Part shown: positions 53,872 through 62,667 of the stretch, one piece after another
Numbering within the stretch: the first letter of the stretch is position 1
How the letters are laid out: each line of letters opens with the position of its first letter
Source of the DNA: Saccharophagus sp. K07
GTDB taxonomy: Bacteria > Pseudomonadota > Gammaproteobacteria > Pseudomonadales > Cellvibrionaceae
Reading direction: 5' to 3'
Length of the DNA stretch: 64,000 bases
NCBI RefSeq assembly: GCF_014336955.1
Contig: NZ_QRAI01000006.1
Location: 62,001-126,000, forward strand
Position numbers and translations under genes: made by a program
The notes under the pieces: model-generated
Seen by the model: the letters and a program-made list of their open reading frames with translations, nothing else
Told to the model about the DNA's origin: nothing
The model's database searches: none

Positions 53872-54807
53872 ATGATTCGTCGACGCCGCGAGGAAGAATA
53901 TCAGCGAAAATCCGGCCACGAGCGCTGGGTGGTCTCCTACGCGGACTTCATCACCTTGTTGTTTGCTTTTTTTGTGGTGATGTATTCGGTATCGCAAGTC
54001 AACGAACAAAAATATCGGGTGCTTTCTGAAACCCTTGGCAATATTTTTCAAGGCGCGGATGAAAAAACCGATGGCTCCAATTCTCATTCAGGTTCTGGTG
54101 TCGGTCCGACCTTGGTCGATACCAATGTATTGGCGCAAGAATTGGAAGACGCTTTGGCCGAGTTTGTGCGGCCGGGGAACGTGCGTATTGCGGCGACTGA
54201 AGAGTGGGTGCAAATCGATCTCAACGCTAATCTGCTGTTCGATTCCGCCAGCGCTGAACCCAAGCCTGACGCGCAAGAGATTTTTCGTGAAATCGCCGGA
54301 AAATTGGCTCCGTTCGAAAATGAAATCGAAGTGTCCGGTCATACGGATAATGTTCCCATTCGCACGGTGAAATATCACAGCAACTGGGAATTGTCCTCGG
54401 CGCGAGCGTCTTCGGTCGTACGTCTTTTGGCGGACAATGGCGTAAATCCCGCGCAACTATCTGCGGTGGGTTATGGCGAATATCGCCCAGTCGCTGACAA
54501 CGGAACGGAAGAGGGGAGAGCGGCGAATCGCCGCGTCGTCCTGATGATTGCCCGCCACGCTGTGGAACGCTCTGTAATGCCATTTAGCGAGTTTGAATCC
54601 TCGCAAGAGGAGGTCGCGCCACCGCAAATTTCCGGTTCCCCAGCAACAACCCCCGCTCCATCTGAAATAACTCAGTCTGCTGCGCCGGATGAAATAACGG
54701 CAGATACATCGCAGAAAGAACCTGGCATTCAGCCTGTTCGCCTGAACCACGGCGGGCTTTTGTTTACCAGTGACCCGTCTAAAAAGGACGACAAACGGCT
54801 GCAGTAA
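53872..54807 (+). CDS. motD: Flagellar stator protein MotD
   Basis: 311 residues. A short charged start, one membrane helix with the proton-carrying Asp in VVSYADFITLLFAFFVVMYS, and an OmpA/MotB peptidoglycan-binding domain (about 130-235; EIEVSGHTDNVPIRT, NWELSSARASSVVRLLADNG). A Pro/Thr/Ser-rich tail of about 70 residues follows. It anchors the stator to the cell wall. The ATG at 53872 gives the expected MotB-like start. Confidence 0.95.
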   Translation: MIRRRREEEYQRKSGHERWVVSYADFITLLFAFFVVMYSVSQVNEQKYRVLSETLGNIFQGADEKTDGSNSHSGSGVGPTLVDTNVLAQELEDALAEFVRPGNVRIAATEEWVQIDLNANLLFDSASAEPKPDAQEIFREIAGKLAPFENEIEVSGHTDNVPIRTVKYHSNWELSSARASSVVRLLADNGVNPAQLSAVGYGEYRPVADNGTEEGRAANRRVVLMIARHAVERSVMPFSEFESSQEEVAPPQISGSPATTPAPSEITQSAAPDEITADTSQKEPGIQPVRLNHGGLLFTSDPSKKDDKRLQ

Positions 54808-54899
54808 CGAGTTTTCAACATTTTTTCCTCTTCAGCACACTTTTTGCCTAAGTCCCTCCAAAGTTTCGATGCGTCAGAAGTTTGGCGAGAGGTGTCGTT

Positions 54900-55670
54900 T
54901 TGCAGATCTGGGCTGTGGCCAATCAAAAGGGGGGAGTGGGAAAAACCACCACTACGGTGGCGCTTGCCGGTTTGGCGGCAAACGCGGGGCGACGCGTACT
55001 CGTATTAGACCTCGATCCCCACGGATCCCTGACCTGCTATTTCCGGCTTAATCCGGACCAGTTGCCGCACAGCACCTATACCCTGTTTCAAGAGCGCAAA
55101 AATCTTGATGTGAATTTGGTAGGTCAGTTAATCGTCACTACCGAATATCAGGGATTGAGCTTATTGCCTGCTACGACGGGGTTGGCTACGCTCGAACGCC
55201 AAGCAATAGGAAATGACGGTATGGGGCTGGTGGTTTCGAAAGCCTTGAGTCAAGTATGGGAGGATTTTGATCTCGCCATTCTGGATTGCCCGCCGCAACT
55301 AGGCGTTTTAATGATCAATGCCCTGGCCGCCTGCCAAAAACTCATTATTCCGGTGCAAACAGAATTTCTCGCCTTGCAAGGTTTGGAAAGAATTTTGCGC
55401 ACACTGCAAATGATGCAACGTTCACGCAGCCGTCCACTGCCATTCGTTGTGGTGCCCACCATGTTTGACCGGCGCACTCAAGCGTCTATCACCAGTTTGC
55501 GCACACTGCGCAACAGCCATGGTAACAACGTTTGGCCCGGCCACATTCCTGTCGATACCAAATTAAGAGATGCCAGCAAGATGGGAATCCCGCCACATTT
55601 ATTTTCGCCAGATAGTCGAGGAGTCGAAGCCTATACCCGACTTTTTGATTACCTGACGGCAGGAAAATAG
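54900..55670 (+). CDS. parC: ParA-family ATPase ParC of the chemotaxis cluster
   Basis: 256 residues with Walker A ANQKGGVGKTTTTVALAG, DLDPHGSLTCYF and DCPPQLGVLMINAL. ParC positions chemosensory arrays at the pole and segregates them, working with ParP and CheA. A TTG at 54900 is the preferred start: GAGAGG lies seven bases before it and the protein then begins MQIWAVANQKGG as in relatives. In Pseudomonas and Vibrio parP follows directly; here an acetylation pair is inserted. Confidence 0.92.
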   Translation: MQIWAVANQKGGVGKTTTTVALAGLAANAGRRVLVLDLDPHGSLTCYFRLNPDQLPHSTYTLFQERKNLDVNLVGQLIVTTEYQGLSLLPATTGLATLERQAIGNDGMGLVVSKALSQVWEDFDLAILDCPPQLGVLMINALAACQKLIIPVQTEFLALQGLERILRTLQMMQRSRSRPLPFVVVPTMFDRRTQASITSLRTLRNSHGNNVWPGHIPVDTKLRDASKMGIPPHLFSPDSRGVEAYTRLFDYLTAGK

Positions 55671-56084
55671 GATAATTGGCACTAAATAATGATTTTTAGA
55701 AATGCCAAGCCCTCTGTTTAATCCAATCGAATTATTCGTCTGTTAATTAAGTTAAACGTTTTCATTAGAAAAATGGCGATTGCTAAGGTGAAAATCAGAG
55801 GAATATAATCGCAGCGGGCGTCTCATCATTAAGTGTGCCCGATTTGTCGCTCTGGGTCGTCTTGCATGGCAGTTTGCCATCTACAGAATATCTGCAAAAG
55901 TCGTGGCAGTTGCATCTGAGGCTTATGCCGATTATGTGCCCATGACAATCTAATAATTCCTTAAAGGTTAAGACTGCGAGTCTCGTCAATACGAGAGCGG
56001 AAAATGACGCTCGAGTCTATTGAAGGCCGCGATGCGATCACATGTGGCGTGGATGATACGAAGGGCTAACGCAGGAGGTGGGGT
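55671..56084. other. Intergenic region before the MBOAT gene
   Basis: I see no gene in these 414 bases. The first 150 bases are AT-rich compared with the flanking chemotaxis genes. It marks the left border of the inserted acetylation pair and probably carries its promoter. No transposon ends or tRNA are visible. Confidence 0.4.
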
Positions 56085-57548
56085 ATGCTGTACAACAGTT
56101 ATGTTTTTATTCTGGCTTTTTTGCCGGTGACCTTCGCTGTCTACTTCGGATTGAATCGGGCGGGGAAATTGGAAACTGCAAAAGCATTTCTCGTTTTGAG
56201 CAGCCTGTTTTTCTATGGCTACTGGAATGTGGTATACGTCCCGCTGATTTTGACTTCTATTTTGGTTAATTATTGGATAGGGCATCGGCTGGCAAAGGCG
56301 GACCAGCGGTGGATGTCAAGAAGAACCATGTTGATTGGCGGGATTGTGTTCAACGTGGGGTTATTGGGCTATTACAAATACACGGATTTTTTTATTGCCA
56401 ACCTCAACTGGCTGTTCGGCACTAATATTCCTCTCCTTCACTTGTTGCTCCCGCTTGCCATCAGTTTTTTCACATTTCAACAAATTGCTTACCTGGTTGA
56501 TATTTACCGCCGCGAAACGAATGAATCGAGCTTTTTGAATTATCTGGTTTTTATTACTTTTTTTCCTCAGCTGATAGCAGGTCCTATTGTGCATCACAAA
56601 GAAATGATGCCGCAGTTCGGCTCAGCGGATACAAAATTCCTCAACTACCGAAATATCGCCATAGGCATATTTGTCTTTTCTATAGGGCTGTTTAAAAAAG
56701 TTGCATTGGCGGACACATTTGCTCAGTGGGCAAATGCGGGTTTTTCCAATACGGAAAACCTCGCGCTGATAGAGGCTTGGGTGGCATCACTCTCTTATAC
56801 GTTTCAGTTGTACTTTGATTTCAGTGGCTATGCGGATATGGCCATAGGTATTGGCCTGATGTTCAATATCCGCCTGCCTATTAACTTTAACTCCCCTTAC
56901 AAGGCTCTCAACATTCAGGATTTTTGGCGGCGTTGGCATATGACGTTATCGCGCTTCCTGCGCGACTATGTCTACATTCCGTTGGGGGGAAATCGCAAAG
57001 GACCGTCGCGCGTTTACGTCAATCTAATGCTGACGTTTTTGATCGGTGGTATTTGGCATGGAGCAGGGTGGACTTTTGTGTTTTGGGGTTTTTTGCATGG
57101 CGCCGCCCTCGCGATTCATCGAGCCTGGGCGCAGTTTGGCTTTAAGCTCGGTCGATTTTGGGCGTGGCTGATTACGTTTAATTTCGTGAACATTGCATGG
57201 GTCTTTTTTCGCGCAGAGCATTGGCAGGATGCCGTGAATATATTGCGCGGTATGTTAGGACTAAACGGAGTGGTGCTGCCGACCGCCCTGGGCGGGGTCT
57301 TGTCTGGCTTGGGATTGGAAAAATGGGGTATCCAATTTGGCGATTACATTTCCGGAGTGCAGGGGTCTATAGCAACATTTTGTTGGATCGCACTGGGTTT
57401 TGCGCTCGTTCTGTTGTGCAAAAACTCAATGGAGAAAATGGAGTCCTTCGAACCGAATAAGTACCGGCTAGCCCTTGCTGCGAACAGTTTTGTAATCAGC
57501 TTGTTTGGCATGTATCAAGTAACGGAATTTTTATATTTCAACTTTTAG
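56085..57548 (+). CDS. MBOAT-family O-acyltransferase (AlgI/DltB-like)
   Basis: 487 residues with about eleven membrane helices. MBOAT hallmarks include PQLIAGPIVHHKEMMPQF, YFDFSGYADMAIGIG, NFNSPYKALNIQDFWRRWH and the catalytic His in IGGIWHGAGWTF. Such proteins carry acyl groups across the membrane for O-acetylation of polysaccharides such as alginate or teichoic acids. The partner gene follows by eight bases. GGAGGTGGGGT before the ATG is a strong ribosome binding site. The acceptor is not shown by the sequence. Confidence 0.93.
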   Translation: MLYNSYVFILAFLPVTFAVYFGLNRAGKLETAKAFLVLSSLFFYGYWNVVYVPLILTSILVNYWIGHRLAKADQRWMSRRTMLIGGIVFNVGLLGYYKYTDFFIANLNWLFGTNIPLLHLLLPLAISFFTFQQIAYLVDIYRRETNESSFLNYLVFITFFPQLIAGPIVHHKEMMPQFGSADTKFLNYRNIAIGIFVFSIGLFKKVALADTFAQWANAGFSNTENLALIEAWVASLSYTFQLYFDFSGYADMAIGIGLMFNIRLPINFNSPYKALNIQDFWRRWHMTLSRFLRDYVYIPLGGNRKGPSRVYVNLMLTFLIGGIWHGAGWTFVFWGFLHGAALAIHRAWAQFGFKLGRFWAWLITFNFVNIAWVFFRAEHWQDAVNILRGMLGLNGVVLPTALGGVLSGLGLEKWGIQFGDYISGVQGSIATFCWIALGFALVLLCKNSMEKMESFEPNKYRLALAANSFVISLFGMYQVTEFLYFNF

Positions 57549-57556
57549 GAGGGGCC

Positions 57557-58516
57557 GTGGATTACGCAGGTTGGTTGAAAGCGTGGTTTGGGTATGCAGT
57601 GGGTTTCGTTGCTGCAGCGTTTTTGTTGGTTGTCGGCCTTGAACATTACACTGATATGCCGCTGAGATTCACAAAATCAGTGTCCTATGATGTCAAAATC
57701 AAATTTGCTCGCGAACAGCTGGAAGAAAAATCTTTTGATACCTTCATCGTAGGATCCTCCATGGCACTCAATAATATTGATAGTGCGGTATTGGAGAGTT
57801 CCCACGTATCCCAACATGTGTTGAATCTGTCATCCTGGGGGTTGGCAGCCTCTGAAGTTCTGCAGTTCTTGCAAATGGTGGATTTGAGCGATGTTCGCCG
57901 GGTGATTTATTCATCGCAGTATTTTGATTATCAGGGTGAAGTTGACAAGGTCTTGGATGAACGCGAACTAGCCCGCTATATGAAAGGCCAGTGGGTATTA
58001 AAAACTTATTTTCAAAACATCGCGCGCTTGCCTGAGAGTTTTATGCGTTATTTTGAGGAGGACCATCAGGGCACTCAACGCTATCTGAAGTTCGACGAGC
58101 ATGGCGATGTCAATTTCGTCAGAGAGGGATTTAAGATCAATAAACATAAATGGGAAGAGATCCCTCCATTTCCGAAAACGCCTCTTGACGACAGTTATTT
58201 TAAGCATCTGCTGGCGTTGAATGATTATCTCAAAGATCGAGGAATCGAATTGGTGGTGATCACCAATCCATTTCGGCAGGAGCTGATAGAGTCTGATGAG
58301 GAATTTCAGTCCTTTTTCCACACGCATACGGACTATCTAAAGCGTTTATCCAAAGTCCAACGCTTTGTTTATATCAATGCCCACGCAGAGTTGAATTTTG
58401 ACGACACCTACTTTGTGGATGCCTACCATCTGGATGAAACAGGGGCACAGCGATTGACCCAGTTGGTAGCAGATCGGTTAGAGTTGGTGAGATTCTCCCG
58501 CGTTCAAGACCTGTAA
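57557..58516 (+). CDS. SGNH-like acetylation partner protein (DltD/AlgX type)
   Basis: 319 residues. One N-terminal membrane helix (about 12-30) would leave the rest in the periplasm. A Ser motif (IVGSSMALNNID, about residue 70) and a late DAYHLDETGAQRL motif supply the Ser and Asp/His of an SGNH hydrolase-like site. Such partners receive the acyl group from the MBOAT protein and pass it to a polysaccharide. GTG start with AGGAGGGG before it. Clearly paired with the upstream gene. Confidence 0.85.
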   Translation: MDYAGWLKAWFGYAVGFVAAAFLLVVGLEHYTDMPLRFTKSVSYDVKIKFAREQLEEKSFDTFIVGSSMALNNIDSAVLESSHVSQHVLNLSSWGLAASEVLQFLQMVDLSDVRRVIYSSQYFDYQGEVDKVLDERELARYMKGQWVLKTYFQNIARLPESFMRYFEEDHQGTQRYLKFDEHGDVNFVREGFKINKHKWEEIPPFPKTPLDDSYFKHLLALNDYLKDRGIELVVITNPFRQELIESDEEFQSFFHTHTDYLKRLSKVQRFVYINAHAELNFDDTYFVDAYHLDETGAQRLTQLVADRLELVRFSRVQDL

Positions 58517-58527
58517 CTGCTACCAAT

Positions 58528-58533
58528 TTGACA
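58528..58533 (+). promoter_or_regulatory. Candidate -35 element before parP
   Basis: TTGACA is a perfect sigma-70 -35 hexamer, 75 bases before the parP start. The best -10 candidate (TAAAGG) is only 15 bases downstream, so the promoter is doubtful. A new promoter would be needed because the inserted pair separates parP from parC. Confidence 0.25.
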
Positions 58534-58607
58534 AACTTTGCCTAGGCTTAAAGGGTCATTAATGCTTGAGGCAATGTTTGTGTTGGGTATTTCCCTTGAG
58601 GTAGTTC

Positions 58608-59486
58608 ATGTTCAGTGATGACCAGCGAGCCGTACAGGCTTATCTGGACGATTTGCTGGCGGAATTGCCTTCCTTCGAGCCGGAAGCCAAGACGGCTGAT
58701 TTACCCCTGGCAGCGATTAGAGCGGTGCCATCGCCTAACACAGCGCCCGTCGCAAAAGTGGCGACCAAGGTGCAGGTGCAACCGCGAGATTCGCACCAAG
58801 AGGCTCTGGAACAGGTCCGGCGCCAGCAATTGCAAGCATTGCTGGACCGGTCTCCCGTGCCTCAAGCCGTCACAGCCGCTCCTATAACTGCCACACCTGT
58901 TCCCCTAGCCGAAACCGTAACTCCCGTGGCAGAAGCGGTGGTTGAGCCTCAAGTGCTCGCCGCTACCGCTGTGCAAGTGCGGGAGGATAACTCCTGGGCA
59001 GAAAACGGCCGCCCTCTCTGGGCGCAGAAGCATTTTGAAGTTCTGTTGTGCCGTGTGTCCGGCCTTACCCTGGCGGTTCCTCTGGTGGCGCTGGGCCATA
59101 TCCATCCTCTTACCGAACAGCTGACGCCAATTTTTGGACAGGCGGAATGGTTTATGGGATTGCAGCCGACACCAGCGGGCCAAATTCGCGTCGTGAATAC
59201 GGCGTTATTTGTGATGCCGGAGCGCTACGACCCGGCGTTTGTCGAGTCCGCTCGTTACGTTATCACCATTGATGGGTTGGATTGGGGATTGGCGATCGAT
59301 CAGGTACAGCAGCCGACGCGCCTGAATCCTGAGGATGTCACCTGGCGTGGCGAACGCAGCAAGCGTCCCTGGCTGGCCGGTACGATTAAATCGGCTATGT
59401 GCGCCTTGTTGGATATTCCGCGTATGGGACAGATGCTGGAAAGCCAGGACCGCAATCGGGCAAAGGCCAGTGACCCTCTCGGCTAA
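58608..59486 (+). CDS. parP: CheW-like array-localisation protein ParP
   Basis: 292 residues: an acidic N-terminal segment, a long Pro/Ala/Val linker (about 35-130) and a C-terminal CheW-like domain (about 145-275; FEVLLCRVSGLTLAVPLVAL, GLDWGLAIDQVQQPTRL). In Vibrio and Pseudomonas ParP integrates into chemoreceptor arrays, binds CheA and recruits ParC. Its usual place is between parC and cheW. A 148-base gap to cheW holds a 7-bp hairpin (59507-59526). Confidence 0.88.
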   Translation: MFSDDQRAVQAYLDDLLAELPSFEPEAKTADLPLAAIRAVPSPNTAPVAKVATKVQVQPRDSHQEALEQVRRQQLQALLDRSPVPQAVTAAPITATPVPLAETVTPVAEAVVEPQVLAATAVQVREDNSWAENGRPLWAQKHFEVLLCRVSGLTLAVPLVALGHIHPLTEQLTPIFGQAEWFMGLQPTPAGQIRVVNTALFVMPERYDPAFVESARYVITIDGLDWGLAIDQVQQPTRLNPEDVTWRGERSKRPWLAGTIKSAMCALLDIPRMGQMLESQDRNRAKASDPLG

Positions 59487-59506
59487 AAGCCAGCTAACGC
59501 GCCTCT

Positions 59507-59526
59507 CCACACGTCTGGCCGTGTGG
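59507..59526 (+). other. Hairpin between parP and cheW
   Basis: CCACACG (59507-59513) and CGTGTGG (59520-59526) form a perfect 7-bp stem with a six-base loop about 20 bases after the parP stop. No T-run follows directly, though TTTTTT occurs 38 bases later. It may be a partial terminator or processing site. Confidence 0.4.
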
Positions 59527-59634
59527 CATAGATACTGCTCTTGGCTATATTTAAAAGGCTTCATCACGGTTTTTTGACGTTGTTTCCATAACGCGGTCTT
59601 TTTAGATATTTGCTGTACGTCGAGGAATTTCTCC

Positions 59635-60120
59635 ATGTCCAAGTTCATGAATAAAACGAACGTCTCGCCCGAAGATCCGGTACTTCAATGGGTGACGTTT
59701 CATCTGTCTGGAGAAACCTACGGCGTCAATGTGATGCAGGTGCAGGAAGTGCTGCGCTATTCCGAAATTGCCCCAGTGCCCGGCGCGCCGGCCTATGTGC
59801 TCGGCATTATCAATCTGCGCGGCAATGTGGTGACCGTTATCGACACACGCCACCGTTTTGGTCTGGATCCGGGTGAGATTACCGACAACACCCGCATAGT
59901 CATTATCGAAGCGGAAAAACACGTGGTGGGTATTCTGGTCGATAGCGTGGCCGAGGTGGTGTACCTGCGTCAGTCCGAAATCGAAACCGCTCCCAACATT
60001 GGTAACGACGACGGCGCCAAGTTTATTCAGGGCGTTTGCCATAAAAATGGCGAACTACTGATTTTGATCGACCTTAACAAATTGCTCACAGATGACGAGT
60101 GGGCAGATTTGGAAACCTGA
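59635..60120 (+). CDS. cheW: Chemotaxis coupling protein CheW
   Basis: 161 residues, a single CheW domain (LQWVTFHLSGETYGVNVMQV, GIINLRGNVVTVIDTRHRFG, VGILVDSVAEVVYL). CheW links chemoreceptors with CheA in the signalling array. Normal length. The DUF2802 gene follows five bases later. Confidence 0.96.
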   Translation: MSKFMNKTNVSPEDPVLQWVTFHLSGETYGVNVMQVQEVLRYSEIAPVPGAPAYVLGIINLRGNVVTVIDTRHRFGLDPGEITDNTRIVIIEAEKHVVGILVDSVAEVVYLRQSEIETAPNIGNDDGAKFIQGVCHKNGELLILIDLNKLLTDDEWADLET

Positions 60121-60125
60121 TTTTT

Positions 60126-60644
60126 ATGGCAAGTCCGAGCGGCATATTCTGGATTCTCGCGGCGAGTATCGCGGTGAACGTGATCTGCCTCGTATCTCTG
60201 GCTGCGCTGTGGCAGTTTTTCCAGCGCCAGACGGATATATTTAAACAACAGAACAAGCTGCTCGAACAAAAAATCAGCATGGCCACCAGCGGTGCCATTG
60301 GTATGGGGCATCGAATTGTGGCGCTGGAGGAAAAACTGCAAGCCGCGCAGGAAAAGTTGGAAAACATCGGCACAGAAGATGTATTTACCTATAGCCAAGC
60401 GTTGCAAATGTTTGAACAGGGGGCCGACGTTTCCACCGTGGTCTCCAATTGCGGCTTATCCAGCTCAGAAGCGCAGTTGATGGCGTTGGTGCAACAACAA
60501 TTGCGCAAATCGTCCGATGCTCAAACCCAAAATGCCAATGAGCAAATTGCCCAAGCATTTGCAAAACCCGTCGTGCAGGCCAAAAAATCACCTCCATCTG
60601 CTAAAGCAGCAAGCAAAAAAACGCCGGCAGAATCCTCTCGATGA
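60126..60644 (+). CDS. DUF2802 family membrane protein
   Basis: 172 residues with one N-terminal membrane helix (about 5-27), a coiled coil (about 40-85) and a helix-turn-helix-like stretch (YSQALQMFEQGADVSTVVSN, CGLSSSEAQLMALV). Genes of this family follow cheW in Pseudomonas, so it may act in polar array or motor function, but none is proven to my knowledge. The ATG at 60126 is chosen over a GTG at 60099 that lies within cheW. Its stop overlaps the next start by four bases. Confidence 0.85.
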   Translation: MASPSGIFWILAASIAVNVICLVSLAALWQFFQRQTDIFKQQNKLLEQKISMATSGAIGMGHRIVALEEKLQAAQEKLENIGTEDVFTYSQALQMFEQGADVSTVVSNCGLSSSEAQLMALVQQQLRKSSDAQTQNANEQIAQAFAKPVVQAKKSPPSAKAASKKTPAESSR

Positions 60645-61195
60645 AAATAAAGTTTTTGTTATCCGTACTTTTATGCGGTTCGCTGGCCGGTTGCAGCTTG
60701 ATCTCTGTCGAGCATAAAACCCGCTATCGCGATGCCGAAGGTTATTTCGAAACGGATCTGCTCACGCAAATTCGCTTGTTGCAAACCACCGGAACCTGGG
60801 TGCGCGAACATTTTGGCAGTCCCTGGTCTGTCAGTGGCGGAGCGGCTTACGAGTACCCGGAAGAACTGCAAATCAATACTTGGCGATTTCAGCGCGAAAA
60901 GCAAAAAGTCACCCGGGTATTTTTAATTTTTCGTTCGCGTCATTTGAGCGAGCAGTATGAATATCTGCATGTCATTACGGACAACGACATAGTGGTCAGG
61001 GCATGGCGGGATGAACTGGAAACGGTGGACGTACCGCGAATCATGACTGCCCTCGGCTACAAACGCGTACGTGCCGCACCAGCAGAAATTAGCGAAAATG
61101 CCGCGCTTCCAGTGCCTGTGACGGATATTTCCGAAGGAGCTTCTGCAGAGCCTGCCAGAAATTCCGCAGAATCTCCGGCAACCAATTCCCTTTAA
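60641..61195 (+). CDS. Small lipoprotein of unknown family
   Basis: 184 residues. The lipoprotein signal ends in LAGC (Cys18), followed by one compact domain (about 20-150; TGTWVREHFGSPWSVSGGAA, TWRFQREKQKVTRVFLIF) and a Ser/Pro/Ala-rich tail. The domain weakly recalls BamE/SmpA-type small lipoproteins, but I cannot assign it. It is translationally coupled to the DUF2802 gene and ends the plus-strand locus, one base from the converging yciK stop. Confidence 0.75.
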   Translation: MKIKFLLSVLLCGSLAGCSLISVEHKTRYRDAEGYFETDLLTQIRLLQTTGTWVREHFGSPWSVSGGAAYEYPEELQINTWRFQREKQKVTRVFLIFRSRHLSEQYEYLHVITDNDIVVRAWRDELETVDVPRIMTALGYKRVRAAPAEISENAALPVPVTDISEGASAEPARNSAESPATNSL

Positions 61196-61196
61196 A

Positions 61197-61961
61197 TCAC
61201 GCTTTGGGCTGTGCATCCAGTTGCTGACCGTGCACAGCTTTTCCATCAGGTCCAAATAAATACAAATAGCGGTTCATTATGGCTTCGGGCGGCGTGACTG
61301 TATTAGGGTCTTCTGCTGGATAGGCTGATGCGCGCATAGCAGTGCGCACAGCGCCTGGGTTAATGGAATTGACCCGCACCGATGTCGCTTCCAATTCATC
61401 GGCAAGTACTTCCATCAGGGTTTCCGTCGCGCCTTTGGAAACTGCATAAGCTCCCCAATAGGCGCGTCCGCGCACACCCACAGACGATCCTGTAAAGAGG
61501 ATGCGGCCATCCGCTGATTTCTGCAGTAGCGGCAGCAGTGCACGCGTTAATAAAAATGGTGCGGTGACATTTACCTGCATCACCTTTTGCCAATCCGATA
61601 GGGAATATTGGCCAATCGGCGTGCGCGCTCCCAAAGCGGATGCGTTGTGTAACAAGCCGTCTATATGACCGAATTCATTTGCCAGCGCTGAGCGCAACTG
61701 CTCGTAATCCTGCGCTGCTGCACCTTCGAAATTGATGGGGAAAATCGCCGGTTTGGGACCGCCCGCAGCTTCAATTTCGTCATAAACCCGTTCGAGTTTG
61801 GCGAGAGTTCGACCGAGCAAAACAACGGTGGCGCCGAAGCGGGCAAAGGTCAGAGCGGCGGTTTTGCCTATACCGTCCCCCGCGCCGGTAATCACTATGA
61901 TGCGGTCGCGCAGCAGGTCGGCAGGTGGTTGGTAATGGAGAAAAAGATTGATATCAATCAT
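61197..61961 (-). CDS. yciK: Short-chain dehydrogenase, YciK family
   Basis: 254 residues. SDR nucleotide motif TGAGDGIGKTAA, the LHNASALGARTPI active-site neighbourhood, catalytic Ser in TGSSVGVRG and YAVSKGATE (Tyr-x-x-x-Lys). YciK proteins are conserved oxidoreductases with no settled substrate. The ATG at 61961 fits; an in-frame extension upstream overlaps the gph-like gene and is unlikely. Last gene of the ubiG operon, 14 bases after its neighbour. Confidence 0.92.
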   Translation of the reverse strand: MIDINLFLHYQPPADLLRDRIIVITGAGDGIGKTAALTFARFGATVVLLGRTLAKLERVYDEIEAAGGPKPAIFPINFEGAAAQDYEQLRSALANEFGHIDGLLHNASALGARTPIGQYSLSDWQKVMQVNVTAPFLLTRALLPLLQKSADGRILFTGSSVGVRGRAYWGAYAVSKGATETLMEVLADELEATSVRVNSINPGAVRTAMRASAYPAEDPNTVTPPEAIMNRYLYLFGPDGKAVHGQQLDAQPKA

Positions 61962-61975
61962 GTCGTCGCGTCGTG

Positions 61976-62650
61976 CTAAGGGGTTGGAAGATAGGTGGAG
62001 ATGATCGGCCAAATATCTGCCACGCGGTCCGCCACATGTGTTGCGTCCCAGTTGCGGTGCTCGTCGGGATCGGCGGTAAAACCGTAGCCAACGGCAATCG
62101 TGGGCATGCCAGCGTTGCGGCCGCATTCAATATCGCGTTGATGATCGCCGATGTAGATCGCCTCGGCTGGCGAGCAGCCCGCCGCCTCGCAGGCAAAAAA
62201 CAGCGGCGCAGGATCGGGTTTGCCAACGCCCACCTGGTCCGGGCTGACGGTTGCGCAGGGTGGTGTCGCAAACTGGAAATGGCGCATGAGTTCAGCGGTG
62301 TAAAGCTGCGGCTTGTTGGTCACTATGCCCCAGTTGATGCCGTGATCGGCCAGGTTCTGAATCAGCTCTTCAATGCCCTCGAACGGCTTGGTATGCAGAG
62401 CAATATGCTGTTGATACATCTCCAGCAATCGCTGCCGCAGCGGTTCCAGCTTTTCCTGGCTTAGTGGACCGAAGCCGAGTTTGACCAGTGCCGTAGCACC
62501 GTTCGACACTTCTTTGCGGATAACCGCTTGCGGCAGGTCCTCCAGGCCGTGCTCCCGGCGTACCTGATTCAATGCGTGGCCGAGATCTTCGGAGGTATCC
62601 AATAAGGTGCCGTCCAAGTCAAAAAAAACGGCTTTCAATACAGCTGTCAC
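61976..62650 (-). CDS. HAD phosphatase, Gph or MupP type
   Basis: 224 residues. HAD motifs: FFDLDGTLLDT (Asp11 nucleophile, Asp13), VTNKP (motif II), Lys in GVGKPDPAPL and IYIGDHQRDIE (motif IV). Usually annotated as phosphoglycolate phosphatase Gph. However, the gene between ubiG and yciK in Pseudomonas is the one I recall as mupP, an N-acetylmuramate-6-phosphate phosphatase of peptidoglycan recycling, so MupP is at least as likely. It is 17 bases after ubiG. Confidence 0.9.
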   Translation of the reverse strand: MTAVLKAVFFDLDGTLLDTSEDLGHALNQVRREHGLEDLPQAVIRKEVSNGATALVKLGFGPLSQEKLEPLRQRLLEMYQQHIALHTKPFEGIEELIQNLADHGINWGIVTNKPQLYTAELMRHFQFATPPCATVSPDQVGVGKPDPAPLFFACEAAGCSPAEAIYIGDHQRDIECGRNAGMPTIAVGYGFTADPDEHRNWDATHVADRVADIWPIISTYLPTP

Positions 62651-62667
62651 TCAGTCTCTCCGGTGCG

